Shown: positions 1 through 6,021, counted from the first letter of the stretch. The stretch is DNA of 7,852 nucleotides from Nitrospirota bacterium (GCA_030667205.1 DAOUWH010000062.1:1-7852); one strand, 5' to 3'. Notes: generated by a model from the sequence alone, not told the origin. Program-made: numbers and translations.

Positions 1-1071
1 CCTCTTGCCCACGCGGGTCTGGAGCATGTAGAGCTCGTTTTCCTGCACCGTGAACTCGATGTCCAGCATGTCCCTGTAGTGGCGCTCGAGCTTTTTGCAG
101 ATGGTGTCGAGCTTTTTGTAGGCCTTGGGGAAGTTCTTCTTCATGTCGGCGATGTGCAGCGGGGTCCTGATGCCGGCGACGACGTCCTCGCCCTGCGCGT
201 TAACGAGATATTCGGCGAAGAACCTTTTCTTGCCGGTCGAGGGGTCCCGGGTGAAGCCGACGCCGGTGGCGGAGCTGTCGCCCATATTGCCAAAGACCAT
301 CGACTGGACATTGCACGCGGTGCCCATGTTGTGCGGTATGCCGTGGAGGTTCCTGTATTTAACCGCCCTGTTGCCGAACCACGAGCCGAACACGGCGTCT
401 ATGGACATCTTAAGCTGGGTCAAAGGGGTTTCGGGGAAGTTCTGGCCGGTATTTTTCTTGTATATCTGCCGGTACTGCTTGCACAGGACCTTGAGGTCGT
501 CCACGGTGAGGTCGGTGTCAGAGCCGTAACCTTTCTTTTCCTTCATCAAATCGAGCGTGTCTTCGAACTTCATCCTGTCCACGTCCATGACGATGTTTCC
601 GAACATCGTGATGAAGCGCCTCATGGCGTCGTAGCCGAAGCGCTCGTTGCCGCCGGCCTTCTTAATGAGGGCCTGAAGGGTCTTCTGGTTGAGGCCGAGG
701 TTAAGGACCGTGTCCATCATGCCGGGCATTGAGAACTTCGCGCCCGAGCGCACGGAGACGAGAAGCGGGTTCCTGGGGTCTCCGAACTTCATGCCCATGG
801 ATTTTTCAACTTTTTTGAGGTCTTTAAGCACCTGCTCCCACATGCCGGGGGGATGTTTCTTTCCCGCCTTGAAAAATTCGTTGCAAGCCTCGGTGGTAAT
901 TGTCATGCCGGCAGGCACCGGCACCTTGAGGTTGGTCATCTCGGCGAGGCCGGCGCCTTTGCCGCCGAGAAGGTCTTTCATGTAGCCCCTTCCGTCAGCT
1001 TTGCCATTTCCGAAAAAGTACACGTACTTTTTTCTGGCCCCAGCTTTCTTTTTGGAAACTTTCTTAGCCAT
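1..1071 (-). CDS. ppdK: Pyruvate phosphate dikinase, N-terminal part (cut by window edge)
   Basis: Cytoplasmic enzyme interconverting pyruvate + ATP + Pi and PEP + AMP + PPi; in anaerobes it serves glycolysis or PEP synthesis. The 357 codons visible are the N-terminal ATP-grasp nucleotide-binding domain. Family hallmarks seen are LLGGKGAGLAEMT (K38), a TTEAC motif near residue 60, LLVSVRSGA (R108), SMPGMMDTVLNLGLN near 115-129, NVQSMVFGN near 254-262, NAQGEDVVAGIRTP near 291-303 and LQTRVGKR at the edge (R353). The swivelling phosphohistidine domain and the PEP/pyruvate domain lie outside the window (the family is usually about 880-900 residues). The ATG at 1069-1071 was chosen because GGAGG lies 7 bases upstream. 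The first 15 residues are an unusual lysine-rich extension ahead of the conserved YFFGNG start. The frame has no stop up to the edge. Divergent from the EndoQ-like gene, with an FNR-like site between them. Confidence 0.96.
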   Translation of the reverse strand, partial: MAKKVSKKKAGARKKYVYFFGNGKADGRGYMKDLLGGKGAGLAEMTNLKVPVPAGMTITTEACNEFFKAGKKHPPGMWEQVLKDLKKVEKSMGMKFGDPRNPLLVSVRSGAKFSMPGMMDTVLNLGLNQKTLQALIKKAGGNERFGYDAMRRFITMFGNIVMDVDRMKFEDTLDLMKEKKGYGSDTDLTVDDLKVLCKQYRQIYKKNTGQNFPETPLTQLKMSIDAVFGSWFGNRAVKYRNLHGIPHNMGTACNVQSMVFGNMGDSSATGVGFTRDPSTGKKRFFAEYLVNAQGEDVVAGIRTPLHIADMKKNFPKAYKKLDTICKKLERHYRDMLDIEFTVQENELYMLQTRVGKR

Positions 1072-1078
1072 TCAAGCG

Positions 1079-1083
1079 CCTCC
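1079..1083 (-). promoter_or_regulatory. Ribosome binding site of ppdK
   Basis: GGAGG on the minus strand, 7 bases before the ATG at 1071. This strong site fixes the PPDK start and includes the lysine-rich N-terminal extension in the protein. Confidence 0.8.
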
Positions 1084-1099
1084 GGAAATTAGTGATAGG

Positions 1100-1142
1100 A
1101 TTTAAGCCGTTTAGATTAACTTACTCACCTGATAAATATCAA
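1100..1142 (-). promoter_or_regulatory. Candidate ppdK promoter region
   Basis: Two readings are possible. (a) An activator-dependent promoter: -10-like TTAAAT at 1100-1105 with the FNR-like palindrome centred at 1135.5, which puts the site near -42 if transcription starts at about 1093. (b) A plain sigma-70 promoter: TTGATA (1137-1142), 18-bp spacer and TAATCT (1113-1118), starting near 1106; the palindrome would then overlap the -35 box and act as an operator. Either gives a leader short enough to carry the GGAGG at 1079-1083. Motif match only. Confidence 0.45.
1129..1142. promoter_or_regulatory. FNR/CRP-family-like operator
   Basis: CTGAT-AAAT-ATCAA on the plus strand matches the FNR consensus TTGAT-N4-ATCAA at 9 of 10 half-site positions, with a perfect TGAT-N4-ATCA core. 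It sits in the divergent spacer between ppdK and the EndoQ-like gene. Its centre is 35.5 bases from the last base of a -10-like box for ppdK, the spacing also found at the second site (3526-3539). The family of the regulator is inferred from the motif only. Confidence 0.5.
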
Positions 1143-1188
1143 CCCTGTTTGCCGCACTTCCGGGTTTTAATTCGCGAGTATAAAGCGT

Positions 1189-1194
1189 TATAAT
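1189..1194 (+). promoter_or_regulatory. -10 box (TATAAT) of the EndoQ-like gene
   Basis: Perfect TATAAT ending 8 bases before the ATG at 1203. Transcription from it would start at about 1201, leaving almost no 5' leader. There is no Shine-Dalgarno before the ATG, consistent with a leaderless mRNA. The -35 region is poor (TTTTAA at 1165-1170). A second TATAAA at 1179-1184 is an alternative. Confidence 0.45.
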
Positions 1195-1202
1195 TTCTTT
1201 AA

Positions 1203-2495
1203 ATGAGATTAATAGCCGATCTGCACGTCCATTCCCATTATTCTCGCGCCACGAGCCCCGCGATGTCGCCCGAGGGCCTCTGGAAGTGGGCGCAGCTCAA
1301 AGGCATCTCGGTCATCGGCACCGGCGACTTTACCCACCCCGAATGGCTGAACGAGCTTAAGGAAAAGCTAAAGCCCACAGTGGAAGGACTCTACACACTA
1401 AAATCTCCCTATAGGGCAGATGATGTGCCGCTGTCATGCGCCTCCGAGGTGTATTTCATGCTTCAGGCCGAGATAAGCTCCATCTACAAAAAGAACGGAA
1501 AGACCAGAAAGGTCCATTCCATAGTACTGGCCCCGAATTTCAAGGTGGCGGAGTCTGTAAATAAAAAACTTTCGAAGATCGGAAACATCGCCTCCGACGG
1601 ACGTCCAATTTTGGGCCTGGATGCAAAGAAATTGCTTGAGATAGTGCTTGAAGCCTCGCCAGAGGCCATGCTCATCCCCGCGCATGCCTGGACGCCGCAT
1701 TTTTCAGTGTTCGGCGCTGTCTCGGGGTTTGATTCCCTGGGGGAGTGTTTTGAGGAGCTGACCCCGCACATCAGCGCCATAGAGACGGGGCTGAGTTCCG
1801 ACCCGCCGATGAACCGCAAACTTTCGGCCCTTGACGGGATAACGCTTGTCTCGAACTCCGACGCCCACTCTCTCCAGAAACTCGGTCGCGAGGCCAATAT
1901 TATTGACACTGAAATTTCTTACCCGGGAATCATAGAAGCCATACGGACACGGAAGGGGTTCGAGGGCACCATCGAGTTCTTCCCCGAAGAGGGCAAATAC
2001 CACCTCGACGGCCACCGCAACTGCGGCGTAAGGCTTGCACCGGAAGAGACTATACATTACGGATATACATGCCCCGTTTGCCGAAGGCAGCTCACGGTGG
2101 GCGTGATGCACAGGGTGGATAAGCTTGCGGACAGGAAAAAGCCCAGGAAGGAAAACTTCAAGTCAATAATCCCTCTTGCCGAGCTAATCGCCGAGACACT
2201 GGGCAGGGGAGTAAATACAAAAGGCGTTCAGAGTGTGTATCTAAAACTCCTTGAGGCCCTTGGGCCTGAGTTCGGGATACTCCTTGACGTGCCGGTTAAG
2301 GATATCGAAAGGGCAGGGGGAGAAAAGCTCGCCGGGGCCGTCTCGAAGATGCGCAAGGGCGATATCTACATCTCCCCCGGCTTCGACGGCGAGTACGGAA
2401 AGGTTAAAATCTTCGGCGAAGAACCAGAAAAGACAAAGAAGATTTCCTCCAAGAAGAAGAAAAAGGGTTGTGCCCCGCAGGGAAACCTGTTTTAG
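1203..2495 (+). CDS. Endonuclease Q-like PHP-domain DNA repair nuclease
   Basis: 430 residues. EndoQ enzymes nick DNA 5' of deaminated bases (hypoxanthine, uracil) and abasic sites. The PHP metal site is visible: DLHVHSHYS (H8, H10), GTGDFTHPEW (D42, H45), ASEVYF (E82), H105 in VHSIVLAP, PAHAWTPHF (H161) and SNSDAHS (D220, H222). A Zn-ribbon-like segment follows: GHRNCG (C274), then TCPVC (C290, C293) and TVGVMHRVDKLADR, typical of the EndoQ/TIGR00375 group. Residues 315-405 fit the helical and C-terminal region, with the PGFDGEYG motif at 392-399. The last 20 residues are a lysine-rich linker ending in QGNLF, which resembles the beta-clamp-binding consensus QxxLF. The ATG at 1203 keeps the DLHVH motif; the next ATG (codon 21) would destroy it. 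There is no SD, so it may be translated leaderless. Some homologues are UvrD-fused; here the protein stands alone. The stop overlaps the convergent polyferredoxin stop. Confidence 0.88.
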   Translation: MRLIADLHVHSHYSRATSPAMSPEGLWKWAQLKGISVIGTGDFTHPEWLNELKEKLKPTVEGLYTLKSPYRADDVPLSCASEVYFMLQAEISSIYKKNGKTRKVHSIVLAPNFKVAESVNKKLSKIGNIASDGRPILGLDAKKLLEIVLEASPEAMLIPAHAWTPHFSVFGAVSGFDSLGECFEELTPHISAIETGLSSDPPMNRKLSALDGITLVSNSDAHSLQKLGREANIIDTEISYPGIIEAIRTRKGFEGTIEFFPEEGKYHLDGHRNCGVRLAPEETIHYGYTCPVCRRQLTVGVMHRVDKLADRKKPRKENFKSIIPLAELIAETLGRGVNTKGVQSVYLKLLEALGPEFGILLDVPVKDIERAGGEKLAGAVSKMRKGDIYISPGFDGEYGKVKIFGEEPEKTKKISSKKKKKGCAPQGNLF

Positions 2496-3490
2496 GGGTG
2501 CTCCAACTTGGGCGCGTCCGGTATAAGAGTTTTGTATTCCTCGTAACTGACGGCACTCTCCCAGTGTCCGGTTAGCTTTGCCGTCCCGATGATGCCGAAG
2601 AATACCACTGCCACCATCGCAACATAGACAAGCGGCTTAAGGGGTTTTCTGCTCGGAAGCGCGATGTCGAGGGAGGCGCTCGACTGGCAGTTTGCCACGC
2701 AGGTGAGGCATCCGGTGCACTCCGGGGAGGTAACCCTTTCCTTTTCCTCGACCTTAAGGAGAGACGGGCAGTTCTTCGTGCACCTGTGGCAGTGTATGCA
2801 GGCCTCGTCGTTTCTGGTTATCTTTACAGGGCTCAGGTAGCTCAGCAGCCCCACGAGCGCGCCGTAGGGACAGAGGTAGCGGCACCAGAAATTTTTAAAC
2901 GGTATCGAAAGCACGACCAATGCCATAAGCACAATGGCTGTGTTGGTGGTCATATCCGTAAAGAAGCGGAGCATCTTGACGTCTGCTATCTTCCAATACG
3001 GGGTGGTCATGAACGCGAATATCATCCAGTCCGACATCTGGACAACCACCACGAAAAGGAAAAACACCATCAGGATATATTTAAAGGACCTTAAAGGGTA
3101 GTCGAGGTAGGGGTGTATATTGAAATTCCTGCCGAATATCTTCCCTCCAATTTTGTAAAGCAGCTCAGATAGCGCACCCACGGGGCATACCCAGCCGCAG
3201 AAGCTCTTTTTGAGGGTCATGGACATCAAAAGTGCCGCGCTGAATATCACGAGCCCGGCGGGATGCACGTGGTCGAACACCCCGGTGCTCACCCAGAGTT
3301 TTAGAGACATCAGGCTGCCTATCGGAAGGAACCCCTCGACGAGCGGCGGCCTCTTGACCTCGGGGCCGCCCGAGAGAAAGTGCTCGGTAAAGAGGTAAAA
3401 CTTCCAGCCCCCGTACACCACAATCGCGAAGAGGGACCACTGGAAGGCGTATCTGATTTTCTTGATATACGTGCGGTTAATTTTTACCAT
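2492..3490 (-). CDS. Membrane 4Fe-4S polyferredoxin, NapH/NosR-C/MauN-like
   Basis: 332 residues. Hydrophobic segments lie near 13-34, 75-92, 137-152, 181-198 and 286-303. The paired CxxxCP motifs of the NapH family are present: FCGWVCPVGA (C98, C102) and WCRYLCPYGA (C203, C207). Two ferredoxin-type 4Fe-4S motifs follow: CIHCHRCTKNCP (C231, C234, C237, C241) and CTGCLTCVANC (C258, C261, C264, C268). Family members pass electrons between the quinone pool and a periplasmic or cytoplasmic redox partner. No nap, nos or mau partner is nearby, so the physiological partner is unknown. A final membrane helix and about 28 residues follow the ferredoxin domain. The ATG at 3488-3490 has no SD; TATACT ends 6 bases before it. 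An FNR-like site upstream suggests anaerobic induction. It converges on the EndoQ-like gene with overlapping stops. Confidence 0.9.
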   Translation of the reverse strand: MVKINRTYIKKIRYAFQWSLFAIVVYGGWKFYLFTEHFLSGGPEVKRPPLVEGFLPIGSLMSLKLWVSTGVFDHVHPAGLVIFSAALLMSMTLKKSFCGWVCPVGALSELLYKIGGKIFGRNFNIHPYLDYPLRSFKYILMVFFLFVVVVQMSDWMIFAFMTTPYWKIADVKMLRFFTDMTTNTAIVLMALVVLSIPFKNFWCRYLCPYGALVGLLSYLSPVKITRNDEACIHCHRCTKNCPSLLKVEEKERVTSPECTGCLTCVANCQSSASLDIALPSRKPLKPLVYVAMVAVVFFGIIGTAKLTGHWESAVSYEEYKTLIPDAPKLEHP

Positions 3491-3496
3491 TAATTT

Positions 3497-3502
3497 AGTA
3501 TA
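3497..3502 (-). promoter_or_regulatory. -10-like box (TATACT) of the polyferredoxin gene
   Basis: TATACT on the minus strand (5 of 6 matches to TATAAT), ending 6 bases before the ATG. The predicted start of transcription is about 3490, the A of the ATG, which would give a leaderless mRNA. No recognisable -35 exists at 17 bp, as expected for an activator-dependent promoter using the site at 3526-3539. Confidence 0.45.
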
Positions 3503-3525
3503 AATTCAGGCGTGCCCGCAGGGGT

Positions 3526-3539
3526 ATGATATAAATCAG
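3526..3539. promoter_or_regulatory. Second FNR/CRP-family-like operator
   Basis: ATGAT-ATAA-ATCAG on the plus strand has a perfect TGAT-N4-ATCA core and 8 of 10 matches to the FNR consensus. Its centre (3532.5) is 35.5 bases upstream of the last base of the TATACT box, placing it near -42 relative to the predicted start. This is close to the class II activator position (-41.5). It lies in the short leader between the aldolase hairpin and the polyferredoxin gene. Confidence 0.5.
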
Positions 3540-3551
3540 GAAGGTTTTAGG

Positions 3552-3593
3552 AAGTGGTTTCGAGGGCCCCCCAACAAGCCCTCGAAACCACTT
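3552..3593 (-). terminator. Perfect 16-bp hairpin after the aldolase gene
   Basis: The left arm AAGTGGTTTCGAGGGC (3552-3567) and right arm (3578-3593) are perfect reverse complements around a 10-base loop. It begins 8 bases past the aldolase stop codon, where a terminator is expected. However, no run of U follows on the minus strand (it reads CCTAAAACC), so it may instead protect the mRNA 3' end or need a factor. Confidence 0.6.
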
Positions 3594-3600
3594 ATGGTCC

Positions 3601-4956
3601 TTACGCCAGGAGCGCCCGTGCCTCCTCGGGCAGGGACTTCCTCAGCGGCTTGTTGGTTATGGTCTTTTGTACTATCTCGGTGGTGTTTCCAACCTTGAGC
3701 TTTTCGAACAGGAGGCCGAACTTATCCTCAAGCTCTTTCATTATCGGCCCCTTGACCTCCTTGGGGAGGTTCCACCACTTCTTCTTCAGGGGGCCGAAGC
3801 CCTTTTTCCTTGTCTGGTATATGAACTGCTCCTCTGTCTGGCCTTCTTTTTGCTCCTTCGCGAACTCGGTCTTGATGAAATCGTAGACCTCGTTGCGGAA
3901 ATCGGCGGGCAGGGCGGGGTTGTCGTATATTATGTTCTGAAACCCGGTGGCCAGGTGCACCTCGGAGGTGCCGGTCTTGGGGAACATGTCGAAGGCCTCG
4001 TCCGGAAGGGTCGAGGCGCCGTGCTGCACGCACCCGGAGAGACCGTAGTCTTTCCTCGCGTGCTCCGAGAGTTTTTTAAGGGTGTCGAAGTCTATCTTGA
4101 CCTGGGCCAGCGAGCCGTCGGGCAGCACCACTCCGCCGTGGGCCGTGCCGGTCTGCACGCTGAGTTTGCTCAGGCCCTTGCCGCCTTTAAATATTTCGTT
4201 AAAGCCGTGGAGATATGCCTTAAGCTCCTCGGGCGTGCTGTTTGCCTTGCCTATCTCGCCTATCTCGCCGCCTATGGACACGGTGATGCCGGCGGGCTCC
4301 ATCTCCCTGATGGACACTGCCACCTCCGCGGCGGCCTTGAAGTTTGGCTCCTGTTGTTCTTTTAACGTTCCCTTTGAGAGGTCCACGAGCGTGGAGCTGT
4401 CGATGTCGATGTTGTAGAACTCGGCCTCGATGGACTCCTTGACAAGGCCCATTATGTAGGTTGTCTCCGCCGTTGGGTCAGAGTCGTAGTATTTTTTGAC
4501 GAGTTGGAAGTGGTCGCCCTGTATGAACACCGGCCCTTCAAATCCCTCGGCCACGGCCGCCGCGAGCACCACGGTGGCGTACTCAAGCGGCCTCTGCTTT
4601 GTGTAGCCTATCTCGGAGCGAGCTATCTCGAATATCATCGCCCCTACGCCCATTTGCATGGCCTTTCTGAATACGGCCTTTGAGGTATCGTAGGTAAGCC
4701 CCCTTATGTTCATTGCCGGCACGGTGAAGCCGGGGTAGTCCTTGCCCATGTGCTCGTAGAGTTCCTGGATGGAGGCGGGATAGGCGCCTGCTTCCTTGCA
4801 CGCTTCCTTGATAAGAATGAATTTGGCCTTTCTCTGCTCGTCGTCCTCCGTGAAAACGGCGTCATATATCAGGTCGTCCATCGCCTCCCTGAGCTTGGAG
4901 ACGTCCTTTACCTTCAAAAGGCTGCCGTCGAGGTAGAAAAGGTCTTTCATGTCCAT
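3601..4956 (-). CDS. Divergent long-form class II aldolase (fructose-bisphosphate aldolase family)
   Basis: 451 residues, against roughly 285-360 for ordinary class II FBA. Expected reaction: reversible cleavage of a ketose 1,6-bisphosphate to DHAP and an aldehyde phosphate, in the cytoplasm. The TIM barrel appears to start at VPAMNIRG (79-86; compare VPAFNVNN). Candidate metal and catalytic residues are GDHF (D148, H149), IDIDSS (D184/D186), GGEIGEIG (E231), TAHGG (H273) and QHGAST (H312). The usual phosphate-binding NI(D)TD motif is replaced by EVHLATGFQ. About 75 extra residues precede the barrel and about 105 follow it. The length and the GDH and HGAST motifs also recall the GatZ/KbaZ tagatose-bisphosphate aldolase component, so substrate is uncertain. 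AAAGGAGG lies 11 bases before the ATG. It has its own sigma-70-type promoter and a 3' hairpin, so is probably a single-gene unit. Confidence 0.85.
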   Translation of the reverse strand: MDMKDLFYLDGSLLKVKDVSKLREAMDDLIYDAVFTEDDEQRKAKFILIKEACKEAGAYPASIQELYEHMGKDYPGFTVPAMNIRGLTYDTSKAVFRKAMQMGVGAMIFEIARSEIGYTKQRPLEYATVVLAAAVAEGFEGPVFIQGDHFQLVKKYYDSDPTAETTYIMGLVKESIEAEFYNIDIDSSTLVDLSKGTLKEQQEPNFKAAAEVAVSIREMEPAGITVSIGGEIGEIGKANSTPEELKAYLHGFNEIFKGGKGLSKLSVQTGTAHGGVVLPDGSLAQVKIDFDTLKKLSEHARKDYGLSGCVQHGASTLPDEAFDMFPKTGTSEVHLATGFQNIIYDNPALPADFRNEVYDFIKTEFAKEQKEGQTEEQFIYQTRKKGFGPLKKKWWNLPKEVKGPIMKELEDKFGLLFEKLKVGNTTEIVQKTITNKPLRKSLPEEARALLA

Positions 4957-4967
4957 AATAAGTACAA

Positions 4968-4975
4968 CCTCCTTT
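4968..4975 (-). promoter_or_regulatory. Ribosome binding site of the aldolase gene
   Basis: AAAGGAGG on the minus strand, 11 bases before the ATG at 4956. The spacing is slightly long. The alternative ATG at codon 3 would be 17 bases away, so the first ATG is preferred. Confidence 0.75.
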
Positions 4976-5025
4976 AAATTATATAGTTTTGGATTACCCT
5001 CAGTCTCAGGTGAGTGTACCCCAAT

Positions 5026-5054
5026 ATGTTAAGCTCGTTTAAGCCGCTTGTCAA
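5026..5054 (-). promoter_or_regulatory. Sigma-70-type promoter of the aldolase gene
   Basis: A perfect -35 TTGACA (5049-5054), a 17-bp spacer and -10 TAACAT (5026-5031) on the minus strand. Predicted start is near 5019, giving a leader of about 60 bases that carries the AAAGGAGG. This separates the aldolase from the ExeA-like gene 23 bases upstream, which shows no convincing terminator. Confidence 0.7.
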
Positions 5055-5076
5055 TCGTTTGCTGAAGGGGAGGTTT

Positions 5077-6021
5077 TCAGCCGAAGGCCCCGAGGATTTT
5101 CTGAATCACGGGGGAGTCGTAAAGAACGATTCCCGCTGCCGCCGCAAGCAGTAGTAAAGAAAGCATTATCCATAGAACCTTAGCACTGATGCCGGGGTTC
5201 TTTCCCCCGGCTTCCATCTGTCTCAACTCGTCGACGGCTGACTTTACCGTAGGCGTTCTAATCGAGGTTATGCCCTCTCCGTAGGTCTTCATGAGGGTCC
5301 TGTCCGCCGAGATGTTTATCAGGCGGGGGATGCCGCCGCTGAAACGGTGTATGAGCTGCGCGCTCTTTTCGGGAAAGCTCAGGGCAAGAGAGCCGGCCCG
5401 GTGGAGCCTGTGGTGGAGGTATCTGGCCGTCTCGTCGGGCTTAAGGGGGCCGAGGTGGTATCTTACGGCGATTCGCTGGTTGAGCTGTCTCAGGCGCGGC
5501 TGGTTTATGATTTCCCGTAGCTCGGGTTGGCCGAGGAGGACGACCTGGAGGAGTTTTCTGGTATCGGTCTCGAGGTTCGAAAGAAGCCTCACGAACTCAA
5601 GGCATTCGGGGCTTAGCTCCTGCGCCTCGTCTATCGCAAGGACGGCCTTGCCGCCGGACTGGTGGCATTGAAGGAGAAAGTCGTTAAGGTCGTCCATGAG
5701 AGATTTGTACGTTGCCGAGCGCTTGAGTTTCAGGCTGAAGTCGTGGTTTATGGATTTCAGAAGCTCAAGCTCGCTCATCTTCGGATTCAGTATCATGGCG
5801 GTGCGGATATCGGGGTCGAGGCCCTGCAGGATGTGCCGCATGAGGGTGGTCTTGCCGGAGCCCACCTCGCCGGTGAGCATGATGAAACCCCTGTTCTGGT
5901 TTATCCCGTACATGACGTGGGCCATGGCATCTTCGTGGCACTTGCTCATGAACAGGAACTTCGGGTCGGGGGTGACTCCGAAGGGCTCCTCGTTGAATCC
6001 AAAATAGCTGTTATAAATCAA
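5077..6021 (-). CDS. ExeA/GspA/MshM-type AAA+ ATPase with C-terminal membrane anchor
   Basis: 314 residues. It opens with YFGFNEEPFGVTPDPKFLF, the typical ExeA-family N-terminus. Walker A is GEVGSGKTT (51-59) and Walker B is AVLAIDEAQ (126-134; D131, E132). Sensor-1-like VVLLGQPEL is at 160-168, QLNQRI at 179-184, and SGGIPRLIN (228-236) matches the sensor 2 region. One membrane segment spans about 281-301 and only 13 residues follow. The periplasmic peptidoglycan-binding domain of full ExeA (over 500 residues) is therefore absent. Relatives energise or position envelope assemblies such as type II secretion, MSHA pili and PEP-CTERM export. The start is TTG (6019-6021), overlapping the upstream TGA as TTGA, with a weak GGGG 6 bases before it; no ATG lies near. 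Probably translationally coupled to the TPR-peptidase gene. Confidence 0.9.
   Translation of the reverse strand: MIYNSYFGFNEEPFGVTPDPKFLFMSKCHEDAMAHVMYGINQNRGFIMLTGEVGSGKTTLMRHILQGLDPDIRTAMILNPKMSELELLKSINHDFSLKLKRSATYKSLMDDLNDFLLQCHQSGGKAVLAIDEAQELSPECLEFVRLLSNLETDTRKLLQVVLLGQPELREIINQPRLRQLNQRIAVRYHLGPLKPDETARYLHHRLHRAGSLALSFPEKSAQLIHRFSGGIPRLINISADRTLMKTYGEGITSIRTPTVKSAVDELRQMEAGGKNPGISAKVLWIMLSLLLLAAAAGIVLYDSPVIQKILGAFG

Noticed and set aside
79..732. Long open frame on the plus strand opposite PPDK
   Set aside because: It is the antisense shadow of a clearly conserved gene; no family resemblance and no ribosome binding site.
1434..2111. Minus-strand frames inside the EndoQ-like gene
   Set aside because: The plus-strand frame carries all PHP and zinc motifs; the opposite frames have no motif or start signal.
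4252..4271. Tandem repeat of a 9-base unit (CTATCTCGC)
   Set aside because: It simply encodes the repeated EIG of the conserved GGEIGEIG motif in the aldolase.
3667..4365. Plus-strand 232-codon frame opposite the aldolase
   Set aside because: Shadow of the aldolase coding strand in a GC-rich gene; no recognisable motif and no promoter.
4976..4987. TATATAAT just before the aldolase SD as a second -10 box
   Set aside because: No -35 match at 16-18 bp, and the start of transcription would fall inside the ribosome binding site.
5061..5081. Small inverted repeat GCTGAA/TTCAGC around the ExeA-like stop codon, as a terminator
   Set aside because: The stem is only 6 bp, no U-run follows, and it lies directly in front of the aldolase -35 box; chance is a fair explanation.
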